A stretch of 40,931 nt of DNA from Planctomycetaceae bacterium (GCA_002862205.1 PKCN01000118.1:1-40931); one strand, 5' to 3'. Positions 16,167 to 25,777 are shown, counted from the first letter of the stretch. Translations and numbers: made by a program. Notes: generated by a model from the sequence alone, not told the origin.

Positions 16167-17777
16167 ATGTCAATTGGAAGCGAGGCAGGGATGTACGCCG
16201 CAACTTATCGATTCATGACTTGGATGATGATCCTGGCTACCACCATTGCGGTGGGTTGTCGGGGGGCACAAAAATTTGGCCGTCAGGTGCAAGTCAGTGA
16301 AAGCAGTGATGTTGAATTGGCAGAGCTGGGATCACCTCAGCAGCGGCTTGCAACTTCTTTGCGTTCAGAAGGTGAGGGAAAACAGTCTGGCAGCACGGAT
16401 TTGAGTGGTGCCCGAAATTTGGAAGTAAAGTCTGCTTCCCTGAAAAAGCAGTTGGACGCACTGGATCCAAAATCATCTGTTGCTACCACGGATACGGCAG
16501 AAGAGTTGGGCAGCAAGGTTGCTCAACCAGCCTCACTGACCGCCGAAGTGCCTGCCGCTTCTCCGCCCAATGGAACGACGGGTGTCAACGTGCAGTCGCC
16601 AGAGAGCATGCAACTGCGTGATGCTGCTGCTGTCATGGAGAAAATCAACAATCTTCCCACCGCGGAACGTGAACGACTTCGCCGACAATTAGCTAGTGAA
16701 TTGATTGCCGCCGATCAAACCACGCAGCCCAATCCCATTGACTTGGCATCGGGGGCGATGGGCAGATTACCCACACTGCCGCCATCCCGGGATGCCCTAC
16801 CCGAGGTCACTCCCTCACGAATTGGTGGCGGTCTTGAACAGGAACAAACCGATTCAGATGGAGCGGTGGTAGCTTCCTTGCAGGACGTTCAACCGACTCC
16901 GTTGACTGAGCAGGAAAAAGATGCTGTGGCACAAAAACTGTTGCAGAATTATCCCACTACCGAGAATCGTAAAAATCCTGTGCGCACTGCGGTTCGCCCC
17001 GTGAGTGCAACACAAAATCAGGCCGCGCACAGTAGGATCGTTCAGGCTTTTTCTCCCGAACTTCTGTCAGAGTTGTCCGAGGATGTCCTTTATGACGCAT
17101 TGGCCCAGCAACTGAGTAAGGCACCCGCGAGTGAGGAGCCAGCAGCGCGGACGGCTCGTTTGATTCGTTTGCGTCACTTGCTGGTTCTGTCCGGTAATCC
17201 TGATGCAGCGGTAGAAAAAATTAGCGGATTGTCCGAGTCTGAGCAGGAGTTTCTTCGGCATCAACTGTTAGGCCTGTGGACAATCATTGATCCGGATGGA
17301 CACCCGACTTCACCCAGCCGTCGATTTACTTCTGCGATACCACAGATTCGCGAAGCAGCGAAATTTGCTGCAGCCGCCACGGATGCACTCGAGGTCAGGG
17401 CATTAGCGTTTTGCACCGACATTCAGTCCTACGGTCAGTTCAAGCGATTTGAAGGCAATCGGTTCAAGTCTGGCCAACAGGTGATTCTGTATTGTGAGAT
17501 CGATAACTTTACCGCCAAGCGAGTTGATAGTGGTTTTGAAACTTACTTGCAGGGTAGCTATGACATCTATGATTCCGAAAATCGCAAGGTCCTCAGTCAA
17601 TTATTGCCAGCAGATCAGCAGGTTTCAGCTAACTACCTGCGTGATTATTTCATCGCATATCAGATGCTGATCCCTCAGGAATTACCTGCGGGCACTTACA
17701 AACTGCGTCTCACGATGGAGGATCGTAACGGCAAGAAGTATGGCAACTCCGACATCCCGTTCCAAATAGCCAAGTAG
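16167..17777 (+). CDS. Large putative lipoprotein of unknown function
   Basis: A 536-residue protein starting at the ATG at 16167, eight bases after GGAGAGGA; upstream in-frame codons to 16044 look non-coding. A short signal peptide with hydrophobic core MMILATTIAVGC ends in a lipobox-like AVGC, so it is probably lipid-anchored, although Ala at -3 is less usual than Leu. The middle (about residues 40-330) is low in structure and rich in Ser, Ala, Gln, Pro and Glu. Residues 335-400 look helical (LLSELSEDVLYDALAQQL and following). The C-terminus from about residue 405 forms a beta-rich domain (YGQFKRFEGNRFKSGQQVIL to the end), reminiscent of planctomycete envelope proteins with no assigned function. 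It converges on thpR with only five bases between stop codons. Confidence 0.72.
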   Translation: MSIGSEAGMYAATYRFMTWMMILATTIAVGCRGAQKFGRQVQVSESSDVELAELGSPQQRLATSLRSEGEGKQSGSTDLSGARNLEVKSASLKKQLDALDPKSSVATTDTAEELGSKVAQPASLTAEVPAASPPNGTTGVNVQSPESMQLRDAAAVMEKINNLPTAERERLRRQLASELIAADQTTQPNPIDLASGAMGRLPTLPPSRDALPEVTPSRIGGGLEQEQTDSDGAVVASLQDVQPTPLTEQEKDAVAQKLLQNYPTTENRKNPVRTAVRPVSATQNQAAHSRIVQAFSPELLSELSEDVLYDALAQQLSKAPASEEPAARTARLIRLRHLLVLSGNPDAAVEKISGLSESEQEFLRHQLLGLWTIIDPDGHPTSPSRRFTSAIPQIREAAKFAAAATDALEVRALAFCTDIQSYGQFKRFEGNRFKSGQQVILYCEIDNFTAKRVDSGFETYLQGSYDIYDSENRKVLSQLLPADQQVSANYLRDYFIAYQMLIPQELPAGTYKLRLTMEDRNGKKYGNSDIPFQIAK

Positions 17778-17782
17778 GCTTT

Positions 17783-18358
17783 TCAGAAACTCAGTTGGAT
17801 GGTGTCCATGATCTGGTAGGTTGGGCCTGCTTTATCAAGAAAACTGGCTACCAACTGCAGTGAAGTGACCTGCATGCCGCCCAGTTCAGTGCTCTCTTCT
17901 GCGGCAAGACGTTCCATCATATTGCTGCTGGCCACGCGCGATGCATTTCGCGTGCGGCCGAGGGTCAAGTGGGGAATGTAGTCTCGTGGTTCCTGTTTGA
18001 ATCCAAGCTCTGCAAGAGATGCTTCGAGTTGTGTCACGATTTTTGTCAACGTCCCTGATGCATCATTGATTCCTGCGTATAGAATGCGCGGGCGTTCCAG
18101 GCTTGGAAAACCGCCAGTGCCAGCAAAATCCAGGTGAAATGGTGCGTGCTGTGAACAGATCCCGTGGATTACCTTGCAAACGTCGGGGACCTCCGTATTG
18201 TCTACATCACCGAGGAACTTCAGGGTCAAATGCAGGTTGTCAGCAGGGACCCACTTGATACCGTCACTTGATTGACGCAATCGTTGCAGCATCCGAGTCG
18301 CATGACGATTGACATCGGGTGCGAGTGGGATGGCGATAAAAGATCGAATGTTTTTCAT
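17783..18358 (-). CDS. thpR: RNA 2',3'-cyclic phosphodiesterase (LigT/2H family)
   Basis: A two-histidine phosphoesterase of 191 residues that hydrolyses 2',3'-cyclic phosphate ends of RNA to 2'-phosphomonoesters. Both catalytic HxTx motifs are present: HLTLKFLG starting at His43 and HLTLGRTR starting at His130, with the usual spacing of about 87 residues. The N-terminal RSFIAIPL strand and the FPSLERPRILYAGI block are also typical. The physiological role in bacteria is not settled. It is divergent from the YheT-like hydrolase gene with about 20 bases between start codons, so the two promoters must lie inside each other's leader or coding region. Confidence 0.9.
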   Translation of the reverse strand: MKNIRSFIAIPLAPDVNRHATRMLQRLRQSSDGIKWVPADNLHLTLKFLGDVDNTEVPDVCKVIHGICSQHAPFHLDFAGTGGFPSLERPRILYAGINDASGTLTKIVTQLEASLAELGFKQEPRDYIPHLTLGRTRNASRVASSNMMERLAAEESTELGGMQVTSLQLVASFLDKAGPTYQIMDTIQLSF

Positions 18359-18380
18359 GGTGCCAATCGTACACGGAAAT

Positions 18381-19367
18381 ATGCCACAGTTTGAGCCGCC
18401 TCCATTCGATCCTCATCCCTTTTTCAAGGGAGGCCACCTGCAGACGATTGCTGCCACCCGTGAAGTGTCAGCTGATCTACTGAGCCCAATTCAGCACGTG
18501 GTGCCGGTTTCAGATGGTGATTCGATTGTTCTGCATGAAGATTGTCCTGTTGATTGGGTACCGGGGAACCAGTCTGTGCTGCTGGTTCATGGTCTTTCGG
18601 GCTGTCATTCTGCACCCTACATGGTTCGTTTGGCAGAAAGTTGCCTGAAGTCTGGTTCTCGTGTTTTTCGAATGGATATGCGTGGTTGCGGAGCAGCACA
18701 CTCATTGTCCCGTAATTTGCCGCATGCTGGACGCAGTGATGATGTTATTTCAGCACTGGATCTGATTGCTGAAAAGTCGCGAGAGGGTCCCATGTTAGCG
18801 GTGGGCGTTTCTCTGGGCGCGGGACAATTGTTGCGTGCAGTAGGGCGAATTGGACGTGGTGATTCGAATTTACCAAACTGGTTTGAGCGTTTAGAACGCA
18901 TTGCCGTGGTCGCACCACCGTTGGACCTCAGGCGGTGCAGCGCCAATCTGCAACGATTCTGGTTGCGACCCTATAATTTCTATTTTATCCGAGCGCTTCT
19001 TGGAAGCGTGCCACCGGGTGTTCATCAGCGCGCTGATTTTCGAAAGGCGATTCAGGAGCGACGACCAAGGACCTTGTGGGAGTTGGATGATCGTATTACG
19101 GCACCGCTGAGTGGCTTCGATGGAGCTGGCGATTACTACGAACAGGCCTCTGCATGTCGCGTGGTAAGTTTCAATCCGGTGCCAACGCTCGTCGTCGCGG
19201 CAGCCGATGACCCCATCGTCCCTGTGGGCTGTTTTGCCGATGATCCCGGTTTGTGGCCGCAGTCGACTCAGTTGGTCATCACATCAACTGGTGGTCACAT
19301 GGGATTCTTGGATCGCCGTCGAAGGTGTTGGATTGACGAGGTCGTTGCATCCTGGTTCTCCACCTGA
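18381..19367 (+). CDS. YheT-family alpha/beta hydrolase
   Basis: A 328-residue alpha/beta hydrolase of the COG0429/YheT group. Family landmarks are GGHLQTIAAT (residues 18-27, the N/G-x-H-x-Q-T motif), VLLVHGLSG (oxyanion hole), DMRGCG, and the nucleophile elbow VGVSLGAG with Ser144. The acid is in AAADDPIVP near residue 275 and the His in STGGHMGFL near residue 306, completing the triad. Members are presumed esterases with unknown natural substrates. I start it at the ATG at 18381, with GGAA just upstream; the frame is open to 18309 and another ATG at 18357 is possible, but both would run into the divergent thpR start. Probably cytoplasmic, as no signal peptide is seen. Confidence 0.88.
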   Translation: MPQFEPPPFDPHPFFKGGHLQTIAATREVSADLLSPIQHVVPVSDGDSIVLHEDCPVDWVPGNQSVLLVHGLSGCHSAPYMVRLAESCLKSGSRVFRMDMRGCGAAHSLSRNLPHAGRSDDVISALDLIAEKSREGPMLAVGVSLGAGQLLRAVGRIGRGDSNLPNWFERLERIAVVAPPLDLRRCSANLQRFWLRPYNFYFIRALLGSVPPGVHQRADFRKAIQERRPRTLWELDDRITAPLSGFDGAGDYYEQASACRVVSFNPVPTLVVAAADDPIVPVGCFADDPGLWPQSTQLVITSTGGHMGFLDRRRRCWIDEVVASWFST

Positions 19368-19405
19368 GCGTGGTATTGGTGGCGACATCACGGGTGGGCG
19401 ATTGT

Positions 19406-19768
19406 TTACTTGTTCGTCCAAATGGGATCTGGCACCATGTCGTCGGCGACTGCTGATCCTTGGTCAACGCGACCGCTGCCAGCCAACCCACTGATGATCT
19501 CGACGGTCATGTCATTGTCGCACGTGATTTGACAGCTAAGTCTGACACCCGGATCGGCTATTTCGCGAACGCTCAAGGTGTCTTTTTCAGCTTGCGTGAT
19601 TTGGTCAGGTTCTCCATCGATGAATTTCACGCGACAGGAAGTGCATTTTGATTGACCGCCGCAGGCATGAAGTTGATCAGTGCTGGCGTCTTCCACTAAT
19701 GCTTTGACCAGACGTTTTCCTCGCTCAATCTCAAACTCACCTACATCATGGACAATTAACTTTGGCAT
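19406..19768 (-). CDS. [2Fe-2S] ferredoxin, adrenodoxin type
   Basis: A 120-residue electron carrier with a single [2Fe-2S] cluster. The Cys pattern is C36-x5-C42-x2-C45 (CGGQSKCTSC) with the fourth ligand C79 in RLSCQ. The six-residue step between the first two Cys marks the adrenodoxin/Isc-Fdx subtype rather than the plant type. Preceding elements are a beta-grasp start (PKLIVHDVGEFEIERGKRL) and the VREIADPGVRLSCQ lead-in to the last ligand. Residues after about 92 form a short extra tail not needed for the fold. The ATG at 19768 has GGGGGAA about eight bases upstream; an upstream extension to 19813 is unlikely. Partner proteins are not indicated by the neighbours. Confidence 0.88.
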   Translation of the reverse strand: MPKLIVHDVGEFEIERGKRLVKALVEDASTDQLHACGGQSKCTSCRVKFIDGEPDQITQAEKDTLSVREIADPGVRLSCQITCDNDMTVEIISGLAGSGRVDQGSAVADDMVPDPIWTNK

Positions 19769-19953
19769 GGAATCGTTCCCCCGGGGACGGTTGGTTGGAA
19801 TGTTCGTAAGCAAAACGAAATTGCGAAAGGCGTCGCGCGCGAAGAATGTCGCTCACTGCGATTCTTCACAGAGCTACATCGACTTTGTTCCTGCAGGATA
19901 ATGGTTGGATCAGCGGTCGTGCAAGCGATCGATTTTTAACACAGGTCCTGAAA

Positions 19954-20661
19954 TCAGGGGTTCGGGGATGCAGCGGTTGGTTTGACGTTCGCCTTGTTGG
20001 GTCTAGCATCCATGGATTCTTCGAGAGTCTGTTGCGTTACGAGTCTAAGACGCATGAGTTCGAGTCTCTTTTGCGAAAAATTTAAGGTCATTTTATCTTC
20101 TGCGAGAGCCTGTGGTGTGGTGATACCTCTCGCGGCAAGACGTTCTTGCAGTGCGTAAAAATTTGTGGTCCGCAGCAGTTCGCGTTCTGCGTCAAGCACA
20201 TTGAGTTCGCATAGAAGCAGCCTTTCTTTTTGGAGTGCCACGGCAATCGCAAGCTGGCTTTCGGCACGAGAAATTGCCAATTGCTCCTCCGCGATTTGGA
20301 CATCGCTTGGCTTGACCGGTTGACTGCGAAGTTCGCGACTTTGTGCTCGTGCCAGATCGAGAGCGGCGTTAGCTTCACGAATCGTAATCGTGGGGTAAGT
20401 GCGTGTTAATAAAAGGCGTCCTTCAAGTGTTGATACGCGTTTGGCAAGCTGGGAGCTGGTTGTGTCAACTCGAAGAAACTCAGATTGTCGTTGGACCGTT
20501 TCACCCCTGATTCTGCTCTGTAGGTCCTCCGTATTCTGCGACGCATTCTCAAAATTACGATTCGTTTGACCTTGGCACAAAGTGGTCTGGAATCCAAATG
20601 TGAATAACACGAGTCCGGTCATGAAAACAGTTGTCTGAGATTGCGTGAGTACTGGTCGCAT
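19954..20661 (-). CDS. Secreted coiled-coil-rich protein of unknown function
   Basis: A 235-residue protein. The N-terminus has a Sec-type signal (hydrophobic core VFMTGLVLFTFGFQTTL, probable cleavage near residue 32), so it is exported. The rest is predicted almost wholly alpha-helical, with heptad-like runs such as REANAALDLARAQSRELRS and ISRAESQLAIAVALQKERL, resembling the helical hairpins of TolC-like or periplasmic adaptor proteins. It is too short for a TolC channel and lacks the transporter neighbours. I do not recognise a named family. The ATG at 20661 has AAGGGGG seven bases upstream. It is divergent from the Gfo/Idh/MocA gene. Confidence 0.7.
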   Translation of the reverse strand: MRPVLTQSQTTVFMTGLVLFTFGFQTTLCQGQTNRNFENASQNTEDLQSRIRGETVQRQSEFLRVDTTSSQLAKRVSTLEGRLLLTRTYPTITIREANAALDLARAQSRELRSQPVKPSDVQIAEEQLAISRAESQLAIAVALQKERLLLCELNVLDAERELLRTTNFYALQERLAARGITTPQALAEDKMTLNFSQKRLELMRLRLVTQQTLEESMDARPNKANVKPTAASPNP

Positions 20662-20688
20662 GTGCTTTGCCCCCTTGAAAAAGAATCG

Positions 20689-20698
20689 CTTGTACAAG
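20689..20698. promoter_or_regulatory. 10-bp palindrome in a divergent promoter region
   Basis: CTTGTACAAG is an exact palindrome 28-37 bases upstream of the minus-strand coiled-coil gene start and about 110 bases before the plus-strand oxidoreductase. It is short enough to occur by chance. Confidence 0.2.
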
Positions 20699-20805
20699 AA
20701 ATCATTTGAACAGATTGCGGCGAGACATCGAAGGTGTACCTGCCGATTACGCTATAACTTTCCTGTTCAAGGTAAATTCAGCAAGTCAACGTTTCGGTGT
20801 GATTC

Positions 20806-22005
20806 ATGGATCGACGGCAGTTTTCCATTGCGGCTGTATCTCTGATGGGTGCCACGTGTAATGCCTCGGTTGAGGCACTGGAAACCAGAATGAAACCTTG
20901 GTCCGTGGGCGTGATTGGACACACGGGGCGAGGGGATTACGGCCACGGATTGGATACAGTGTGGCGTCATCTTCCTCAAACAAAGGTGGTGGCTGTCGCC
21001 GATGCCAATCCAGAGGGACTAGGTCGTGAATTGCGAAAACTTGGCTTGGGACCTGAACGAGGGTATTCCGACTACCGAGTCATGCTCAAGGAAACGCAGC
21101 CTCAGATTGTTGCGATCTGCCCAAGGCACCTTGACCAGCATTGCGACATGATTCTTGCTGCAGTGGACTCGGGGGCGGAGGGGATTTATGTCGAAAAGCC
21201 ATTTGTGCAGACACCGAAACAACTGGATGAAGTTATCCAGGCATGCCAAAAAAATAATACCAAACTGGCAGTGGCTCATCGCAACCGGTATCACCCCGTT
21301 TTGCAGACGATTGATCAGTTGATTGTTGCTGGCAGAATCGGTCGCCTACTTGAAATCCGCGGACGTGGTAAAGGTGACCGTCGTGGCGGTGCCGAGGATC
21401 TGTGGGTACTCGGTTCCCATGTTCTGAATTTGATGGCGTATTTCGGTGGGCCGCCTGATGCCTGTTCTGCAACTTTGTACCGCAAGGGACGCAAGGTCGT
21501 TGAACAGGATCGAGTGGTCGGCGGTGAGGGACTTGGTTGGTTGGCGGGAGATGAGCTGCACGCTACTTACAGATTTTCAAAAGGCATCACCGGGCATTTC
21601 GATTCCATCGCCAACGACGGTACCGAGAATTTTGGATTTGGATTGAGGCTGATTGGAAGTCGTGGCGTTATTCAGATTTGGTGCGACGATTCGCCGCTCG
21701 CAAGGCTTGTTCCCGGGAATCCATTCCAGCCAACCGACTCTGGGCAGCAGTCACTGCCGATTTCTACTGCGGGCGTGGGGCAGGCCGAGCCGCTTGAGGG
21801 CCTGCACCAGAGAGTGCATCAACATATCGTGCCCGTTGAGGATTTACTTGATGCCATTACCAACGATCGCGAACCCATTTGTGGGCTTGAGGATGCCGGA
21901 ATGACCGTCGAAATGATTTGCGGGGTTTTTCAGTCCCATTGTTTGGGGCGAGCGGTCGAATTTCCGCTGGTCGAAAGAGAGCATCCTTTGTCGAAATTTC
22001 GCTGA
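20806..22005 (+). CDS. Gfo/Idh/MocA-family oxidoreductase with N-terminal Tat-like signal
   Basis: A 399-residue NAD(P)-dependent oxidoreductase-like protein. The N-terminus is MDRRQFSIAAVSLMG, a twin-arginine signal (RRxF) typical of the many exported Gfo/Idh/MocA proteins of planctomycetes. The Rossmann domain begins at about residue 33 (VGVIGHTGRGDYGHG), followed by VVAVADANPEG and the YVEKPF motif near residue 130, where the Lys is catalytic in the family. The C-terminal alpha/beta domain follows (HRNRYHPV, GRGKGDRRGG and onward). The substrate is probably a sugar or inositol derivative, but the sequence does not tell which. No good Shine-Dalgarno site is visible, and the start is set by the Tat motif. 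Confidence 0.88.
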   Translation: MDRRQFSIAAVSLMGATCNASVEALETRMKPWSVGVIGHTGRGDYGHGLDTVWRHLPQTKVVAVADANPEGLGRELRKLGLGPERGYSDYRVMLKETQPQIVAICPRHLDQHCDMILAAVDSGAEGIYVEKPFVQTPKQLDEVIQACQKNNTKLAVAHRNRYHPVLQTIDQLIVAGRIGRLLEIRGRGKGDRRGGAEDLWVLGSHVLNLMAYFGGPPDACSATLYRKGRKVVEQDRVVGGEGLGWLAGDELHATYRFSKGITGHFDSIANDGTENFGFGLRLIGSRGVIQIWCDDSPLARLVPGNPFQPTDSGQQSLPISTAGVGQAEPLEGLHQRVHQHIVPVEDLLDAITNDREPICGLEDAGMTVEMICGVFQSHCLGRAVEFPLVEREHPLSKFR

Positions 22006-22282
22006 TGTAATTCTTTTTTGAGTGGGTCCCGGTGATGATCTTGCCCGAATGACCGGTTCACAGTCGTAGAGGTGGGGGTAAGAGAATCGCTTTTTTCCTG
22101 CCGGGAAGTCGCTCCCCACATCTTCGCGGAAAAACAGACTCGTGGTAGACTGCGGGATTATCCCTCGATGCAATGCCCTTGGGTTTTTGTAATGGGTACC
22201 CGAGTTGACGGATCGGGTGTTGAGGGCGAAGAGGAGACATTACTGGCTCTCCGGGATTCTTACAGGCAGTGGATAGCACAGT

Positions 22283-25200
22283 ATGGATTTGATGTCCGAC
22301 GACGCGATTGGTGCTCTCGGTCTTCTGGTGGCAGAGGCTGCGGAAAAGCTGGTTGATTCTCACGATGAGTCGCTAGATAAAAGGGCGGCGATGATGATCG
22401 TCGAATCACCGACGTTCAATAACGAAGACGGGCGCATGCAGTTTGCGTTCAAGGTGAAGGGCAACCGACAGCAGCCAATCCCGGCTTCGATTGAGGTGGT
22501 GCCTGAGCCGCCGGGTGAAGATGAAGACTTTGATTATTCACCCCTGAGTGTCACGCTCAATGCGACGCCGTCGTGTACCTGTGAACAATTCAAATCTGAC
22601 CAACGCTGCCCGCATACACTTGCAATCGCATGGTGGTTGCAGGAGCAACTGGGACGCCGCTCGATCAATGAGGTGTTTGAGTTCCTTGGTGAACTTGAAG
22701 TGGATGCTGTTGCAGCTGGACGGCAGTTGGTCAACGAAGTTCTGGGTTTGGCTGGAGACGCGAATCAGCCACGCGAGACTGAGGAAACAAGGCTGCAGTG
22801 GCGTATCGGTTTGTCCAGTTCACGGTACTACTGCCCGATATCGATTACCCCCTACGAACAGAGACCCCGGAAAAATGGGAAGGGTTGGACCAAGGGAAAA
22901 GAGGTTCGAAGTTTTGATTTGCTGCGAAGGGATTTCTCGACCAATCCACTGGATGGGAAAATTGCTGCTCTCGTAGCCAACCCCAGCTACTCATTTGACG
23001 ATGAGCATTTTGGCGAGTTTCAGGCGATCAATGCTCTGGCAGGACATGCTGTCGTTGCATGGGACGATGCGAAGGCGACGGCGTTGACAGTGCACTCAGC
23101 TGAACTGGTGCTGACGCTGGAACCGGTTGAATTTGAAGAAGCTGTCAAACAGACGAAGCAGGCAGAGCAGCAAGAAGAAACAGAAAGAAAAACTTTGTTT
23201 CGCCCCAGGATTCAAGTGAACGGGATCCATGTCAACCTTGCGGAATGCAAAACGGTTCTTGGGCATGCCAGTCCCGTGGAACCTGTCGTGGTGATTGCTG
23301 ACCAGAAGAATCATCGTTTAATCGCGTGTACCTTGCGTGATCCGCGAGCTGTAAAACTGATTCAGCACTTGTTGCGCAGTGATTTTAGTGAAGTGTTGTT
23401 GGATAGCGAAGCTGCTGCAAAGTTTTCAGTAGGAAGTAGCACGGTCGATTCCATGATTCGTGTGGACCTGCCAGCAGAATTAGCAGGCCCCATCTTGCCT
23501 GTCGTTGCGGAGTTGGTGTTCGAGTTGCGGCCACGATTGGGGGCCGGTTTGCGTGTTGCCTTGATGATTCACGAAGATCGGTTCAGGGAATTGCTCGTGC
23601 CCGGGCAAAAACCAGACGTGGTCGCTTGCTTACTCGAGTCAGGTCCTGTGCGTTTGCAGCGGGACCTGAATGGTGAAAGGCAACGGGTGCAACAGGTCGT
23701 TGAGACATTTGGTTTGCAGGATCTCGCGAGTGATGGTCTCTACCGCTGGGTGGCGGAAACCGACGACATGGCACTGGAACTACTCGCCAGACTTTATGGT
23801 GGTGGTGATGCCACCCCCCGTATGATCTGGCCTGAAGGTGAATCGCTTCGTGTTCGAGGTGAAATCACTCCCTCTGCACTGAAAGTGCAGATTGATGATG
23901 GACGTGATTGGTTTGGCCTCAGTGGGTCCATCTCTCTTGACGGGCGTGAGGTTCCGTTGGAGCAGGTATTGCAGGCTGTTCGAGACAATCGGTCATTGGT
24001 GCAAGTGGGCGATCGTGAGTTCGCCAGAATCAGTGATGCTTTCCGACGCAGGTTGCAGCAACTGGGGGACACCGTTGTTGCCGAACGTGGAACGTTGAAA
24101 GTGGCCGATGCGGCAGTGCCTGCAGTTCAGGAATTGATCGGGACTGATGTGCCACTCGAAGCGACCGCGCGGTGGCATGACTCACTGCAGCGTCTGGAGT
24201 CACTTTCAGATTGGGATCCTGCAAAGCCTGAGGATCTCGATGCGACTCTGCGAGACTATCAGTTGGATGGGTTTCAGTGGCTTACACGGTTGAGTGTTTG
24301 GGGTGTCGGCGGGGTACTTGCCGATGACATGGGGCTTGGAAAGACGGTACAGGCTTTGGGAGTGCTACTTGAGCGTGGCAGCGGTGGACCAGCGTTGGTA
24401 GTTGCACCGACAAGTGTGGGTGATAACTGGGTGCGGGAAACAGAGAAGTTTACTCCCGGCTTGAGGGCGTTGCTTTACCGCGATTCTGATCGCGCTGCAT
24501 TGATCGAAGCAGCGGGTGAGAATGATCTTGTGATCGTTAGCTACCAACTCTTGCAACGTGACGCGAAGAGGTTTGCTTCACGTGCATGGCACACGCTTGT
24601 TTTGGATGAAGCCCAGTTCATCAAGAATTCGCAAACCAAAACGTCTCAGGCAGTAAGGCAGTTGGAGGCCGATTGGCGAATTGGACTCTCCGGCACGCCA
24701 TTAGAAAATCATCTGGGTGAACTGTGGAGTCTGTTTCGGACGATTAGCCCCGGCTTGTTGGGCTCGTGGGAAAGATTTCGTACCCGTTTTGCTGATCCAA
24801 TCGAACGCCACAAAGACGACGAACGACGACAGTCACTCGCACGGTTGGTTCGACCGTTCATTTTGCGGAGAACCAAAAACACCGTTTTGAAGGAATTGCC
24901 GCCACGTACCGAAATCACATTAAAAGCTGAACTGAGTGTTGCGGAGCGGAAACGTTACGAGGATACGCGTATGGCCGCATTGGCTGAGCTCAGTGGAGCA
25001 GGAGAAGAGGCACAGCAAGCAGGTCAAAAGCGAATCCGGACGCTTGCATGGTTGACCCGATTGCGACAGCTCGCCTGCCATCCGCGGTTGGTCGATGCAA
25101 CTTGGGCCAAGAGTTCGGCCAAATTGGATTTGCTGATGTCATTGATCGAAGAACTCCGTGACGGCGAACACCGTGCCTTGGTGTTCAGTCAGTTTGTCAA

Positions 25201-25636
25201 GCATCTCTCTGTGATTCGCGAAAAGCTGGATGAGCTGGGGGTCACCTACCAGTATCTGGACGGATCCACACCAGCCAAAGAGCGTCAGCGGCGCGTGGAT
25301 GCGTTCCAGGCAGGAGAGGGAGACTTGTTTCTGATTTCGCTCAAGGCGGGAGGCACTGGCCTGAATCTCACGGGAGCAGATTACGTGATCCATCTGGATC
25401 CTTGGTGGAATCCTGCGGTGGAGGATCAGGCGACCGACCGTGCTCATCGAATTGGGCAGGAAAGGCCGGTTACCGTTTATCGCCTGGTTGCAGAAGCAAC
25501 GATCGAGGAGCAGATTCTTGCCTTACACGCTGATAAGCGGGAGCTTGTTGCGGGTGTGTTGGATGGGACGGACCGGGCCGCAAAAATGAACACGGACGAT
25601 TTGATTCAGCTGATCAAAGAAGGCGCGGTTTCCTGA
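22283..25636 (+). CDS. SWIM zinc-finger SNF2-family DNA-dependent ATPase
   Basis: An 1117-residue Swi2/Snf2 ATPase. A SWIM zinc finger lies near residues 98-111 (CTC......RCPH, CxCx(n)CxH), followed by a long region of about 500 residues found in bacterial SNF2 proteins. The motor domain starts with DYQLDGFQWLTRL near residue 657. It contains ADDMGLGKT (Walker A, about 681), LVLDEAQFIKN (DEAQ-type Walker B, about 775), GLSGTPLEN (motif III) and the second RecA fold with LVFSQF, LISLKAGGTGLNLT and DRAHRIGQ (motif VI, about 1051). Such proteins move along DNA or strip proteins from it rather than unwind it. The exact role is unknown. The gene lies directly upstream of recA in the same direction, consistent with a recombination or repair role. 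An in-frame stop at 22274 bounds the start. Confidence 0.9.
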   Translation: MDLMSDDAIGALGLLVAEAAEKLVDSHDESLDKRAAMMIVESPTFNNEDGRMQFAFKVKGNRQQPIPASIEVVPEPPGEDEDFDYSPLSVTLNATPSCTCEQFKSDQRCPHTLAIAWWLQEQLGRRSINEVFEFLGELEVDAVAAGRQLVNEVLGLAGDANQPRETEETRLQWRIGLSSSRYYCPISITPYEQRPRKNGKGWTKGKEVRSFDLLRRDFSTNPLDGKIAALVANPSYSFDDEHFGEFQAINALAGHAVVAWDDAKATALTVHSAELVLTLEPVEFEEAVKQTKQAEQQEETERKTLFRPRIQVNGIHVNLAECKTVLGHASPVEPVVVIADQKNHRLIACTLRDPRAVKLIQHLLRSDFSEVLLDSEAAAKFSVGSSTVDSMIRVDLPAELAGPILPVVAELVFELRPRLGAGLRVALMIHEDRFRELLVPGQKPDVVACLLESGPVRLQRDLNGERQRVQQVVETFGLQDLASDGLYRWVAETDDMALELLARLYGGGDATPRMIWPEGESLRVRGEITPSALKVQIDDGRDWFGLSGSISLDGREVPLEQVLQAVRDNRSLVQVGDREFARISDAFRRRLQQLGDTVVAERGTLKVADAAVPAVQELIGTDVPLEATARWHDSLQRLESLSDWDPAKPEDLDATLRDYQLDGFQWLTRLSVWGVGGVLADDMGLGKTVQALGVLLERGSGGPALVVAPTSVGDNWVRETEKFTPGLRALLYRDSDRAALIEAAGENDLVIVSYQLLQRDAKRFASRAWHTLVLDEAQFIKNSQTKTSQAVRQLEADWRIGLSGTPLENHLGELWSLFRTISPGLLGSWERFRTRFADPIERHKDDERRQSLARLVRPFILRRTKNTVLKELPPRTEITLKAELSVAERKRYEDTRMAALAELSGAGEEAQQAGQKRIRTLAWLTRLRQLACHPRLVDATWAKSSAKLDLLMSLIEELRDGEHRALVFSQFVKHLSVIREKLDELGVTYQYLDGSTPAKERQRRVDAFQAGEGDLFLISLKAGGTGLNLTGADYVIHLDPWWNPAVEDQATDRAHRIGQERPVTVYRLVAEATIEEQILALHADKRELVAGVLDGTDRAAKMNTDDLIQLIKEGAVS

Positions 25637-25748
25637 ATTTTTGCCGGTATTTGATCGGCTACCAGAAAAAACGTGTTCCTTTGACCAGACTTGTCTTGGC
25701 TGCCGCGAATACTACAAATGTCAGGCGAGACACGAAGAATTACTTCTC

Positions 25749-25777
25749 TTGTGGTCGCTTGAAACACACGGTACTAT
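25749..25777 (+). promoter_or_regulatory. Possible sigma-70-type promoter of recA
   Basis: TTGTGG and TACTAT are separated by 17 bases, and the -10 element lies 94 bases before the recA ATG. Each hexamer matches four of six consensus positions. I did not recognise a LexA/SOS box of the enterobacterial or Bacillus type in the 25637-25870 leader. Confidence 0.3.

Noticed and set aside
15742-16203. 153-codon open frame on the minus strand upstream of cdsA
   Set aside because: No ribosome-binding site, odd composition with many Cys/His/Trp, overlaps the well-supported start of the plus-strand lipoprotein and resembles no family.
22072-22282. Possible frameshifted N-terminal extension of the SNF2 gene
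   Set aside because: The open frame upstream is in a different frame and shows no resemblance to SNF2/SWIM N-termini; the in-frame stop at 22274 and the intact SWIM finger argue for a complete gene.
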